From Betaproteobacteria bacterium (GTDB lineage Bacteria; Pseudomonadota; Gammaproteobacteria; Burkholderiales; Burkholderiaceae_C): a stretch of DNA of 15,876 nucleotides. A model generated the notes under the pieces. That model had not been told where the DNA came from, did not search any database, and was given only the letters and a program-made list of their open reading frames with translations. The stretch covers positions 1 to 15,876 of the forward strand of contig JADIZZ010000025.1 of the NCBI GenBank assembly GCA_016704535.1, given 5' to 3'. Both the position numbers and the translations under genes were made by a program. Shown here one piece after another: positions 1 to 8,724 of this stretch; within the stretch, counting starts at the first letter, position 1; every line of letters starts with the position of its first letter.

Positions 1-564
1 ACTACCGCGCCGCAGTGCGCAGCGCCCACCACCGCGTGCTCATCGCCAACGCCTACTTCTTTCCCGGTTACCGGCTGCTGCCGGGACCTGCGCCGCGCGG
101 CCAGGCGCGGCGATGCCAGGTCGTGGTGCTGCAGAATGACGCCGACCTGCCCTGGGTGCAGCGGGCGTCCGGGATTGCTGCTTTTAGCTACTTACCAGCG
201 ACGCGCCGGCGTGCCCGTCTACCTCTACAGCGAGCGCCGCTGCATGCCAAGGTGGCCGTGGTGGACGACCGATGGGCCACGGTCGGCTCAAACAACCTCG
301 ACCCGACGAGCCTGAGCTGAACCTGGAAGCCAACGTCGTGATGCGCGATTACGCGGCCTTCGCCACGCGCGAGAAGATCGAAAACCTGATGCAGCAGCGC
401 TGCGAACCCGTGCTGTTGCCGACGCCAAGAGGGCAGCTGCGGTCGGCATGGATCGCGCTGCGCAGCGTGATCGTGTACCCCGCCATACGTCACTTCGCAG
501 CCTGGGCACGGTGCTCAGAGGATGCCGCGCCGCTCGTCATTTTCGATATTCTCCGGCACAATGA
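1..564 (+). pseudogene. clsB: Cardiolipin synthase (ClsB type, phospholipase D family), C-terminal part, frameshifted
   Basis: Cardiolipin synthases join phosphatidyl groups to make cardiolipin in the inner membrane and carry two HKD motifs. Only the second half is in the window; the 5' end lies before base 1. The peptide VLIANAYFFPGYRLL (about 45-80) is followed by DLPWVQRASG, then the second HKD motif LHAKVAVVDDRWATVGSNNLDP (about 240-305), then LNLEANVVMRDYAAF. These pieces are spread over several frames: shifts lie near 80, near 115, near 190-235 and at about 318, where one missing base turns SLSLNLEAN into a stop. An ATGA at 561-564 probably joined the old stop to the start of the next gene. 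The order clsB then ybhN is known in other proteobacteria and supports the call. As read, the gene cannot make an intact enzyme. Confidence 0.8.
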
Positions 565-1644
565 GCGCCCCCTGGACCAAGCTGCACCCCGCCCGCCCAC
601 AGCAGAGGCCAAGCTACGAAGCGGCAGGGCGGCCCGTGCCAACGAAACCGGCAGTGCGAAAGCGCCAGCCTGGTGGTAGTTCAAGCGCGTGGCGCCCTGG
701 GGCCTGGCAGCCCTGGTGCTGACACTGGTCGCGCGACAGGCGCGCACGGTGGACTGGCCGGCCGTCTGGCGGGCGCTGCAGTCGCTGTCGGTGGCGCGCC
801 TGGCGGTAGCAACGGCCCTGGCGCTGGCGAGCTTGGGGCTGTACGCCAGCTTCGTGACCTCATCGGGCGCCGGCTCACCGGCCACCCGCTGTCGGCCGTG
901 AGAACGCTCGGCACGGCCGCCATCAGCTATGCCTTCGGCCTCAACTTCCCGGCTCCTGGATCGCGGCATCGGGCTGCGGCTGCGCCTGTACAGCCGCTGG
1001 GGGCTAGCGGTGCCGACGGTGCTGGAGATCGCTAGCCCACAGCATGGTCACGAACTGGCTCGGCTTTATCTCTGTGGGTGGGCGGCGCGGTAACGTGGTG
1101 GGCGCCGCCGCGGCTGCTACCGCCGCCTGGCGGCTGCCGCGACGGGGACCGCGCGCCGTCAGGTCTGCTGATGGTGGTGGCGGCACTGGCCTACCTGGTG
1201 CTGTGTGCCGCTACTCGCGTCGGCACCAGCTGACCTGGCGCGCGCACGCTGGCGCTGCCCGGCGGTCGCATCGCCAGGTATCCTCCAGGCGGTGATGGGC
1301 GGCGCCAGCTGGCTGCTCATCGGGACCATCGCCTGGGGGCTGCTCGGCGGACGCATCGACTACCCCAGCGTCATGGCACCATGCTGCTGGCGGCCGTGGC
1401 CGGCGTGGTGACGCACGTGCCGGCCAACCTGGGGGTGCTGGAAGCCGTGGTGGTGGCGACGCTGGGGGCGCGGCTGCCGGCACACGGCTACTGGCCGCGT
1501 TGCTGGCCTACCGCGCCGCCTGTCTTCTGCCTCTGGCGGTGGCGCTGCCCACACGCGTACGGGCTGGGCAGGCTGGCCGCGCGGCGGTGCCGACCGCACC
1601 CCCTTGAGCGAAGCATGCCCCTGAGAAGCGCACGCCATAGCTGA
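561..1644 (+). pseudogene. YbhN/UPF0104-type flippase-like membrane protein, multiply frameshifted
   Basis: This family has many transmembrane helices and includes YbhN and the lysylphosphatidylglycerol synthase membrane domain (UPF0104); its exact substrate is often unknown. Recognisable pieces in order are VAPWGLAALVLTLVARQ (from about 689), DWPAVWRALQSLSVARLAVA, DLIGRRLTGHPLSAVRTLGT with AISYAFGLNF (about 855-950), GIGLRLRLYSRWGLAVPTVLEIA (about 962-1034), NWLGF (about 1050), and LLAAVAGVVTHVPANLGVLEAVVVATLGARLP (about 1384-1480). These fall in different frames, so at least five indels have occurred. The likely start is the ATG at 561, overlapping the end of clsB. The 3' limit is uncertain because the tail is degraded; 1644 is the stop of the last readable frame. 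Confidence 0.7.
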
Positions 1645-1812
1645 CTGAGCGTGGCGCGCTTGGCATCGACAATCAGAGGCAGGTTCGAAGTACTGGGCGT
1701 GCTGCGCCCGATGGGCGCGCAGGAACGTCAGCCGCGCTGTCACGGTGCCGCAGCGGGCACCTTGGCGCTCACGCCGCGTGGGTCAGGGAAATCTCGGACG
1801 GCTCGTGCCGAC
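1645..1812. other. Intergenic stretch, nothing recognised
   Basis: This lies between the end of the YbhN remnant and the 3' end of the small - strand gene. The open frames here are long only because the DNA is GC-rich. I see no promoter, terminator or RNA gene. Confidence 0.4.
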
Positions 1813-1988
1813 TCAGGATTTCTTAGACGCCTTGAACCCCGTTTCGGGAACCATGACCTTGACCTGCATCTTGGCGTCGTCGCTGTAAGATCTTTTTCGC
1901 GCGGAATGCCGCCCTTCGTCAGTTCGTCAACAACGTTGGCGACGGTGGATTCTGCGCTGCCGCAGGTTGCCGTGACGGTCTTGAACAT
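1813..1988 (-). pseudogene. Small stress-type protein (about 58 aa), one frameshift
   Basis: The ATG at 1988 has a strong ribosome binding site, AAGGAG, a few bases upstream. The protein begins MFKTVTATCGSAESTVANVVDELTKGGIPREK. A shift near 1890 then moves to a second frame reading YSDDAKMQVKVMVPETGFKASKKS and a stop at 1813-1815. The layout (an alternating N-terminal helix with a GIPREKI segment, then a VKVMVP strand) resembles the start of general-stress/YsnF-type small proteins, but I cannot name the family with certainty. The frame change needs two extra bases (or one missing) around the GAAAAAGATCTT run. The strong ribosome binding site suggests the gene was once well translated. Confidence 0.55.
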
Positions 1989-2033
1989 GATGATCTCCTT
2001 CTGGTCGCTTGTTCACCCGAATGGGGTTGTCCT

Positions 2034-2418
2034 TCAGGCCGGACTCATGGTGGGTGCCCCTGCGCAGCCTCCGTCCGCCCGATGGCGCACACAAGTCCCA
2101 AGGACTACCAGGCGATCACCTTGGCGTGGTGGTTGTCGCAGCTGTCCGGCGATCACCCTGATAGCCGTGCGGCCGACGCATCGTCGCTCAGGCCCACTCC
2201 TGACGCCCCAGTGCACGTTGATCGGGCCGTTCGGTCCATCCGGCGGCCCGTGCAGTTCGAGTTGCGGTGGTTGCGTCGGCAAAGTGACACAGGCACTGGA
2301 AGCACTGCCCGGCGTTGGGCGGGAGGACAGCGCGAAGGCATCTGCAGGTCCCTCGCATCGACGGCCTTGGGAGACGCGACCGGTGATTGACCCATCGCGG
2401 CGTCCTTGCACGGTGGCG
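2034..2418. other. Stretch without a recognisable gene
   Basis: This lies between the small stress-type gene and the CheB remnant, on the downstream side of CheB. All three - strand frames are open for long stretches, but no reading gave a family I recognise. It may be the badly decayed tail of CheB or of another gene. Confidence 0.4.
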
Positions 2419-3126
2419 TCATCCGACCGATGGCGCCTCCTGCTGGACCATGCGCCTGATGGCCTGGGCCGATGTCTTCCGGGCGACCCCACGAAGTCGA
2501 CACACCGGTTGCGATGGCGCTTTCCAGGGAATATCGGGCTGGTTGGCGGTGTCCGGCTTCTGCGCGATGGTGATGCCGCCCACCTCCCGGATACCGCACA
2601 AGGCCGCCGCACCGTCGCCGTCGTAACCCGACACGATGACGGCAACCAGCTTGCCATCCCAATGCGCAGTGAGCGGAGCGCAAGAAGACCGGAATGGGGA
2701 CATCGGGCCAGCCGCGCGGCTTGGAGATCGGCGAGGCTGAAGTTCGCCGCCCACCGGCGTGCAGGTCGCGGTTCTCTGGAATGATAGACACCCGGTTAGG
2801 TGCGATCAGCGGGCGGTCGCTGATGAGTTCGACGGGCATCGCCGTGAGATTCGGCAGGATGACGTTGAATGCGAGGTTAGCGTGGGAACGTGGGTGATGT
2901 GGTTGACGATGACGACGGCCACGCCCAGATCGCCTAGTAGACATTTCAGCGGCCGGATGTATGCGTCCAGTCCGCCGGCCGGGCTCCTACGCAAACCACC
3001 GGGAAGTCTTTGCGCACAGCCGGGCGGGTGTGCGGCAAAGCCGTTCTCTGGCCGGGGCGGACGAAGCCCCCGCGACGCCTTAGGGTGCTGCAGGGTTTCA
3101 TGCATCGGGTTGTCTTCCAAGCTCAC
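2419..3126 (-). pseudogene. CheB-type protein-glutamate methylesterase domain, frameshifted
   Basis: CheB removes methyl groups from chemoreceptor glutamates; stand-alone catalytic domains also occur outside chemotaxis operons. The pieces in order are KDFPVVCVGA plus AGGLDAYIRPLKCLLGDLGVAVVIVNHITHVPTL (about 3010-2870), NVILPNLTAMPVELISDRPLIAPNRV with IIPENRDLH (about 2865-2755), SPISKPRGWPDV, and WDGKLVAVIVSGYDGDGAAALCGIREVGGITIAQKPDTA (about 2665-2550), ending SAIATG and RRMVQQEAPSVG. The Ser of the SAGG active-site motif falls on an indel near 2979; the His (NHITH) and Asp (SGYDGDGA) regions survive. At least four frame changes are needed. No response-regulator receiver domain is visible, so it would be a catalytic domain alone. 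Confidence 0.75.
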
Positions 3127-3201
3127 GCTCCTGAACAGGGGGCCGCTGCTTTGGCCGCAGGTCAGGCAGGTGTCAGGCGAGACTGCATGCTTCGAACCCG
3201 T

Positions 3202-4463
3202 TCAGAACAAGACCTGGGTGCGCAAGGTTCCCGACACGTCGGCCAGCTTGGCGAGTGCGAGGTCAGAGTGTTCGGCATCGATGTCGATCACCGTACCCCA
3301 CTTCCGCGCAGGTCTGCAGATGTTGCGCGGCGATGTTGATGTGGCGGTCCGAGAAGACCCTGTTGATCTCCGACAGCACGCCCGGCACGTTGCGATGGAC
3401 GTGCAGCAGACGGTGTTTGCCGGGATGGGCGGGCAAGGCGACTTCAGGGAAGTTGACCGATGAGGTCGACGTCCCGTTGTCACTGAACTTGACCAGCTTC
3501 TCGGCCACCTCGAAGCCGATGTTTTCCTGTGCCTCGACCGTGGAACCGCCGATGTGCGGTGTCAGGATGACGTTGTCGAGGCCACGCAACCAGCGACTCG
3601 AAGCGATCGTCGTTGCTGCGCGGCTCCTCGGGGAAGACATCGATGGCGGCGCCCAGCAAATGCCTGCTCCGCAAGGCGCCGGCCAAGGCCTCGATGTCGA
3701 CGACGGTGCCGCGCGATGCGTTGATCAAGACGCCGCCCGGCTTCATCGCGGCCAGCGGTGCCGGGCCCATCATCCACCAGGTGGCGGCGGTCTCAGGCAC
3801 ATGCAGGCTCACCACATCGGCCTGGCCCAGCACGTCGTTGAGACCTGGAAGCTGGCTGGCATTGCCCAGCGGGAGCTTGCTCAAAACGTCGAAGAAGACC
3901 ACCTTCATGCCCAGGCCCTCGGCCCGGTACCAAGAGTTGGGCGCCGATCGCGCCGTAGCCCACGATGCCCAGGGTCTTGCCGCGCACCTCGAAGGCGTCC
4001 TTTGCCGACTTGAGCCAACCGCCGCGATGCGCCACGGCGCTCTTCTCCGGGATGCCGCGCATCAGCAGGATGGCTTCGCCAAGCACCATCTCGGCCACCG
4101 AGCGGGTGTTGGAGAGGGCGCATTGAACACCGCGATGCCCAGATCGCGTGCCGCCGCCAGATCCACCTGATTGGTGCCGATGCAGAAGCACCCCACCGCG
4201 GCGAGCCTGTCGGCCTGCACCAGCACTTCCTGGGTCAATTGGGTGCGCGACCGGATGCCCAGGAAATGCACGCCGACGAGCCGGCGCTTGAGCGCTTCAC
4301 CGGACAGCGCACTGGCGCAAGTCTCGATCTCCGTGTAGCCCGCCGCCCGAAGTACGGCGATGGCCGAGGGATGAATGCCTTCGAGCAGCAGAAACCGGAT
4401 CTTGTCCTTGCGGGTCGAGGTCGTGGCTTCGGTGGCTGTCACTTCAGGAGCGGGCTGTGGCAT
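3202..4463 (-). pseudogene. serA: D-3-phosphoglycerate dehydrogenase, four frameshifts
   Basis: SerA oxidises 3-phosphoglycerate with NAD+, the first step of serine synthesis. From the ATG at 4463 the peptide reads DKIRFLLLEGIHPSAIAVLRAAGY, GIRSRTQLT, NTRSVAEMVLGEAILLMRGIPEK, the NAD-binding GIVGYGAIGAQL, INASRGTVVD (catalytic Arg), AAIDVFPEEPRSN (Glu), LTPHIGGSTVEAQENIG (His), and a C-terminal ACT domain NVPGVLSEINRVFSDRHINIAAQHLQT ending LADVSGTLRTQVLF. Frameshifts lie near 4115 (one base lost), 3925 (one gained), 3588 (one gained) and 3290 (two lost). Undoing them gives exactly 421 codons, about the length of the long ACT-containing SerA type. Conservation is very high, so the indels are recent or are sequence errors. 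An intact serA elsewhere would be expected. Confidence 0.88.
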
Positions 4464-4689
4464 GGTGCGTGGTTTCGGCGAGGCCGTAGCAAGTCGTGGA
4501 GAAATGCGCGTCTTGACGACCAGCAGCACGCTGAAGAGCGCCCACCGCTGCGCGGGGAAAGCGAAGCTGCCGGCCGCCGACGTGGCGCGGGCTGGCTTGT
4601 GCGCCGACCGTCCTGCGTCCGCGGCAGTCTGGAGACGCCGCCACCCCACGTCTGTTCGATGACAGACACAGGGACGGGGCCACGGGCCG

Positions 4690-5134
4690 CAGCGCTACAC
4701 AAGATCCGGCCCCGCGGCGCCAGGGTCAGCACCGCCGCCAGTCCGCCCTCGGGTCGGTTGCGCAGCACCAGGTCACCGCCGTGGCTGCGGACGATGTTGC
4801 GCGAGATGCCCAGGCCCAGGCCGGTGCCGCCCGTGGCCCGGCTGCGTGAAGGCCTCGAGGCGGAAGAATGGCTCGAAGACCTGCTCGCGCTGCGCCTTGG
4901 AGTGCCCGGGCCGTCGTCCAGCACCTGCAGTTCCAGTCTGTCCGCGCTGTCCTGCACCCGGACGGTGGCGCTGCCGCCGTAGGCGCTGGCGTTGTCGACC
5001 AGGTTGCCCAGCGCGCGCTTGAGCAGCGAGGCGTCGGCCACGCAGGGCGCCGACAGCCTGACCACGTTCATGGCCGCCACATGGGGCGGCAGGGACCGGC
5101 GCACACCCACTGAGGTGCACAACGAAGCGCACAC
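4690..5134 (-). pseudogene. Sensor histidine kinase, C-terminal ATPase domain fragment
   Basis: This is the HATPase_c domain of a two-component sensor kinase. The N box is LLKRALGNLVDNASAYGG, the G1 box DDGPG, the F box EQVFEPFFRLE, and the G2 box SRATGGTGLGLGISRNIVRSHGG, followed by LRNRPEGGLAAVLTLAP. The G1-to-F segment is in a different frame: one base seems lost near 4906 and the frame returns near 4847. No dimerisation helix with the phospho-accepting His and no membrane or sensor part is visible upstream, because ankyrin-like sequence begins there. The gene is therefore both truncated at the N terminus and frameshifted. No response-regulator gene is adjacent. Confidence 0.75.
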
Positions 5135-5189
5135 ACTCGGGTGACCTGCTGAGCCGTGGCGCCGGACGAGAAGATGGCGCTTGAACCGC

Positions 5190-5357
5190 CAATGCGCATG
5201 CCGACCCGATCCTGAGGCAGGCGCAGGACTCCAGTGTGGCCCTGGCCTGCCGCGTACAGCACGGCAGGCTTGCCCATGCGATCGACTGGCTCGAGCGTGG
5301 CGCCGGCCTTGAGCAGCAGGCGCACGAGTCGACGTGGCCGCCTGGCGTCACCGCCAC
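5190..5357 (-). pseudogene. Ankyrin-repeat protein fragment
   Basis: The - strand reads GHVDS in one frame and then RLLLKAGATLEPVDRMGKPAVLYAAGQGHTGVLRL in another. This matches the ankyrin consensus (LLLxxGAxxxxxDxxGxxxLxxAxxxGHxxVxxLL) over about one and a half repeats. Upstream and downstream ankyrin units are not recognisable. The fragment abuts the histidine kinase remnant and the IS91-type remnant, so it is a leftover rather than a gene. Its original partner or function cannot be told. Confidence 0.55.
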
Positions 5358-5414
5358 CCCGGCTGCGGGGTAGCTCTGCAGCCTATGGCGTGTCTCCTTG
5401 ACGGCGGACGCGGC

Positions 5415-6298
5415 TCAGGCGGCGACGGCGTGTCCCGCCTCGCGCGCCCGGCCCTTGGGCGGCGGTTGCGGATCCAGCCCCAGGTGAGTCAGGATCTTCT
5501 CGATCACCGGCCGCTCGAGGATGTCCTCCACCAGCACCCCTGGTGCGTGAGCAGCTTCATCAGCCGGGTGATGAGCGCTTGCAGCAGAGTGTGCAGCTCG
5601 TCGTCGGAAGGTGCGGCCAACTCGACGAAGGTCGGCGCGCCAGCGCCCTGGTACACGCCGTCCAGTACCAGACAGTAAAGGTGGACGTTAAGGTTGGCCG
5701 CAGAGCCCTTCAGTCAGAAGCTCGGCTGGACCAGCGTCACGGCGCCACCGTGACCTTCGTCGGCCGTTGGCCCTGCGCGGTCCAACACGTGGCGCGTGAC
5801 CGCGCGCTGTACCAGCTGCAGCACCGGCGTGACGAGCTCGGGTTGCGCGGCCCGCAGCAAACACAGCGGGATTGGCAGCGACAACACCCACTGCCGCACC
5901 GGGACATGTGGGATGACGTGGCCAACCAGTTGCGCTGCGGTCTGCGACATGCGCCGCGTGCCGCACGAGGGGCAGAACCCGCGCCGATTGCAGCTGAACG
6001 CCAGCAGCTTGTCGTGCCCGCACTCGCTGCAGCGAAGCGTCAGGAAGACGTTCGCCGGGATGCCGCACTGCAGGAAGTCGTCGAACTCGGCCTTGGATGT
6101 TGCGCGGCAACTCGGCACCCGTGCAGGCCTCGGCGTGTGCGATGAAGCTTGCCGCCTGCTGCTGCACCGGGCGGTACAGCGTGCTCTTCTCAGGTCGATG
6201 GCGCTCGCAGTGGACCGGGTCGCCATCCGGCGCGCGCTGGGCTGCCGGCTGATGGCTCGGACGATGAGCTCCGAAGTGGTGAGCCCGCACGGTCTCAA
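5415..6298 (-). pseudogene. IS91-family transposase, frameshifted remnant
   Basis: IS91-type transposases are rolling-circle (HUH) enzymes with an N-terminal zinc-binding domain. The - strand reads YRPVQQQAASFIAHAEACTGAELPRNI, then in a second frame FDDFLQCGIPANVFLTLRCSECGHDKLLAFSCNRRGFCPSCGTRRMSQTAAQLVGHVIPHVPVRQWVLSLP; the cysteine pairs CxxC form the zinc site. It continues AVTLVQ, a short scrambled stretch at about 5705-5725 with an in-frame stop, and then SAANLNVHLYCLVLDGVYQGAGAP with the HLxCLVLDG segment of the family. The tail is LGLDPQPPPKGRAREAGHAVAA with a stop at 5415-5417. The start is not clear. The internal shifts make it inactive. Confidence 0.75.
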
Positions 6299-6467
6299 GC
6301 CGCGCGCCGCGCCCTCAATCGCTCAGAGTGCCGCCTCCCTTGTGTGCCGGCTGTTGCGGCACCTCCGCCGGAGGCCTCGGCAAGGATCCGACCGACCGCT
6401 TCGGGGCGGAGAATTCAGGGCCGCGGATGTCGGTTCAGGGTCGGTGCATGTGACGGACACTTCCCCG
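6299..6467. other. Short spacer between the IS91 remnant and the IS21 element
   Basis: No gene is recognised. It holds a short palindrome with 6-bp arms (CCTCCG, CGGAGG) near 6361-6373, which could be the end structure of the IS91-type element, but this is only a guess. It ends with CCCCG, the left copy of the IS21 target duplication. Confidence 0.3.
6463..6467. repeat. Target-site duplication, left copy (CCCCG)
   Basis: CCCCG directly precedes the left IS21 end and is repeated exactly after the right end. Confidence 0.85.
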
Positions 6468-6520
6468 TGTCAGGCGACACGACAAACTGACCCCCTGACG
6501 ACACGAGGAATTGACCCCCT
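6468..6520 (+). repeat. Left terminal inverted repeat of the IS21 element
   Basis: It starts TGTCAGG and then has two units beginning CGACAC and ending TGACCCCCT (6475-6496 and 6499-6520). Compared with the reverse complement of the right end, 40 of 53 positions match by hand count, including an unbroken 13-base AACTGACCCCCTG. The repeated units are the probable IstA binding sites. Confidence 0.88.
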
Positions 6521-6593
6521 TCGTGGAAGGAGGTCGAAGTGCAAGAGTGGTCGAGCAAGCTCCCGGTCCGAGTGGATCGAGGGGAGGCAGGCG

Positions 6594-7853
6594 ATGCAAA
6601 CGCCTGAGGATGTGCAGGCGATGCTCAAGCTGGCGTCGCTGGGCTGGGGCGCCAAGCGCATCAGCCGCGAGTTGGGCTGCAGCCGCAACACGGTGCGCAG
6701 CTACCTGCGCCAAGGAGGCTGGCAGCCGTACCAGTCACCGCAGCGCCCCGGCCGGCTGACGCCCCACAGCGATTGGCTGGCCGAGCGGTTCCGCCAGCAC
6801 CGCGGCAACTGCGATGTCGTGCGCCAGGAGTTGCGGCGGGAACATGGCATTGCGGTGAGCTTACGCACCGTCGAGCGTGCCGTGGCTCACCTGCGCCGCG
6901 AAGTGCTCGCCCAGACGGCGGCCACCGTTCGCTTCGAGACCCCGCCAGGCCACCAGTTGCAGATCGACTTCGGCACGGTGCGCGTGCCGGTGGACGACGA
7001 GCCAGTCAAGGTTCACCTGTTCGTGGCCACCCTGGGCTACTCGCGCCGGACCTACGTGGCCCTGTTCCTGCACGAGCGACAGTCCGCCTGGCTGCAGGGC
7101 CTGGAAGGCGCGTTCCGGCACTTCGGCGGCACGCCCCGGGAGGTGCTGGTCGACAACGCCCGCGCGCTCGTCAACGAGCACGACGCCCAGACCCGCGAAG
7201 TCGCCTTCAACGACCGCTTCCACGCCTTCTGCCGCTACTGGGGTGTGACACCCCGAGCCTGTGCCCCGTACCGCGCCCGCACCAAGGGCAAGGACGAGCG
7301 CGGCGTGGGCTACGTCAAGCGCAACGCCATCGCCGGCCATCGCTTCGTGTCCCTGGAGGAGCTGCAAGCGCACCTCGTGCGCTGGATGCGTGAGGTGGCC
7401 GACGTGCGAGTGCACGGCACCACCGCCGAGCCGCCCATCCACCGCTTCGAACGCGATGAGCGCGGCGCGCTCAGCCCGTTGGCCGCCAAGGCGCCGTTCC
7501 TGCAGGTGCGCGAACTCAGCCGCCGGGTCCATACCGATGCCTGCATCGAGCTCGACACCAACCGCTACAGCGTGCCGTGGAAGCTCATCGGCGAAGCCGT
7601 CACCGTTGTCGTGGCCGAGCGGCAGGTGCGAGTGCTGTACGCAGGCCAGGAAGTGGCTTGCCATGCGCAGAACGCCGGTCGGCGCATCAGCATCATCGAA
7701 CGCAGCCACCTCGTGGGCATCGTCGGTGCGCATCTGGTCGGGGTGAGCTGGCTGGCACGCCCGAGCGCTGCCGCGGCGCCACCACCAGCCGCGCCGGCCG
7801 AACTGCTTCGACCGCTGGCCGAGTACGAGACGGCGCTGGGAGGGAGCTGGTGA
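6594..7853 (+). CDS. istA: IS21-family transposase IstA
   Basis: This is the DDE transposase that cuts and joins the IS ends. The 419-residue protein starts at the ATG at 6594, preceded by GGGGAGG; the frame is open far upstream, but that part shows no family sequence and crosses the IS end. Residues 1-60 form a helix-turn-helix (AKRISRELGCSRNTVRSYLRQGGW). The integrase core holds the catalytic triad as D125 (QLQIDFGT), D187 (EVLVDNAR) and E235 (KGKDERGVGYVKRN), with usual spacing. The C-terminal part includes HTDACIELDTNRYSVPW, typical of the family. The stop overlaps the istB start by one base (TGATG), which suggests translational coupling. No frameshift or lost catalytic residue is seen. 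Confidence 0.95.
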   Translation: MQTPEDVQAMLKLASLGWGAKRISRELGCSRNTVRSYLRQGGWQPYQSPQRPGRLTPHSDWLAERFRQHRGNCDVVRQELRREHGIAVSLRTVERAVAHLRREVLAQTAATVRFETPPGHQLQIDFGTVRVPVDDEPVKVHLFVATLGYSRRTYVALFLHERQSAWLQGLEGAFRHFGGTPREVLVDNARALVNEHDAQTREVAFNDRFHAFCRYWGVTPRACAPYRARTKGKDERGVGYVKRNAIAGHRFVSLEELQAHLVRWMREVADVRVHGTTAEPPIHRFERDERGALSPLAAKAPFLQVRELSRRVHTDACIELDTNRYSVPWKLIGEAVTVVVAERQVRVLYAGQEVACHAQNAGRRISIIERSHLVGIVGAHLVGVSWLARPSAAAAPPPAAPAELLRPLAEYETALGGSW

Positions 7854-8722
7854 TGGCAGCGGCCAAGAAGAACCAGCCGGTCGAGTTGCTCAACGACCTC
7901 GAGCCGATGCTCACGCGCTTGAAGCTCACCGCCATCCGCGACCAGCTCGACACGCTGCTGGACCAGGCCGGCCGGGCAGAGCTCAACCTGCGCGAGGCGC
8001 TGACGATGCTGTGCACCGCCGAAGTGGCACGCAAGGACGAGCGGCGCATCCAGATGGGCATGTCGATCGCCAAGTTCCCGTGCGTGCGCACGCTGGAGGG
8101 CTTCGAGTACGACGCGCAGCCGTCGGTAGACCCCAAGCAGATCCGCGAACTGGCGACATCGCGCTGGGTGGCCAACGGCGACAGCGTGTTGCTGCTCGGA
8201 CCGCCCGGCGTGGGCAAGACGCATCTGGCGGTGGCGCTCGGCCGCGAAGCCATCGTGCGGGGCTACAGCACGCTGTTCGTTCCAGCGACCAGCTTGGTGA
8301 CGCAGTTGGCCAGGGCGCACGCCGAGGGACGGCTGGAGGAGAAGCTCCTCCACTTCACCAAGCCCAAGTTGCTCGTGGTGGACGAACTGGGCTACCTGCC
8401 GTTCGAGGCCAATGCAGCGCACCTGTTCTTCCAGCTCGTGAGCAGGCGATACGAGCGCGGCTCCATGCTGGTGACGAGCAACCGCTCGGTGGCCGAGTGG
8501 GGCGGCGTGTTCGGCGATGCGGTTGTGGCCACCGCCATCCTGGACCGGCTGCTGCACCACAGCCACGTCATCACGATCCGCGGCGACAGCTACCGGCTGC
8601 GAACAAGGGCCGCGCTGGCCCGGTTAACCAGGCCAGCGCGAACACCGCAACTCAAACCGATTGATCAGCAACCGGGGTCACTTCTGGATGTCGCCAGGGG
8701 GTCAGTTCCTGATGTCGCTTGA
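7853..8722 (+). CDS. istB: IS21-family helper ATPase IstB, altered C terminus
   Basis: IstB is an AAA+ ATPase that assists IstA in target selection and strand transfer. Walker A is GPPGVGKT (residues 116-123), Walker B LLVVDELGYLP (173-183), and sensor 1 TSNRS (208-212). The last family-like residues are RGDSYRLR (243-250). After that the frame reads 39 residues of unrelated sequence and stops inside the right terminal repeat. One missing base at about 8601-8602 explains this: the neighbouring frame continues NKGRAGPVNQ, like the usual IstB end, and stops at 8662-8664. Restored, the protein would have 270 residues instead of 289. The ATPase core is intact, so activity may survive. Confidence 0.92.
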   Translation: MAAAKKNQPVELLNDLEPMLTRLKLTAIRDQLDTLLDQAGRAELNLREALTMLCTAEVARKDERRIQMGMSIAKFPCVRTLEGFEYDAQPSVDPKQIRELATSRWVANGDSVLLLGPPGVGKTHLAVALGREAIVRGYSTLFVPATSLVTQLARAHAEGRLEEKLLHFTKPKLLVVDELGYLPFEANAAHLFFQLVSRRYERGSMLVTSNRSVAEWGGVFGDAVVATAILDRLLHHSHVITIRGDSYRLRTRAALARLTRPARTPQLKPIDQQPGSLLDVARGSVPDVA

Positions 8723-8724
8723 CA
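8672..8724 (-). repeat. Right terminal inverted repeat of the IS21 element
   Basis: Read on the - strand it starts TGTCAAG and has two units beginning CGACAT (8717-8696 and 8693-8672) with the same 24-bp period as the left end. The stop codon of the present istB reading frame (8720-8722) lies inside this repeat. Confidence 0.88.

Larger units (their letters stand above)
6468..8724 (+). mobile_element. Complete IS21-family insertion sequence (2257 bp)
   Basis: Both ends start TGTCA and carry related 53-bp inverted ends. Each end holds two 22-bp units spaced 24 bp apart, the compound-terminus style of IS21 elements. A 5-bp direct repeat, CCCCG, flanks the element at 6463-6467 and 8725-8729, within the 4-8 bp range usual for IS21. 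Inside are istA and istB in the normal order with a 1-base overlap. The perfect target duplication shows simple transposition into this spot with no later rearrangement. It landed about 70 bp past the 3' end of the DUF3494/PEP-CTERM gene and seems not to have cut a gene. Confidence 0.93.

Noticed and set aside
1651..2784. A 377-codon + strand frame across the CheB region
   Set aside because: Its residues are a random-looking mix rich in Arg, Pro and Ser, while the - strand carries recognisable CheB pieces.
5796..6593. An upstream extension of the IstA frame
   Set aside because: It crosses the IS left end and the IS91 remnant. The ATG at 6594 has a good ribosome binding site and starts the family-like sequence.
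6861..8566. Two long - strand frames (290 and 333 codons) within the IS21 element
   Set aside because: They are antisense to istA and istB, both identified by catalytic motifs.
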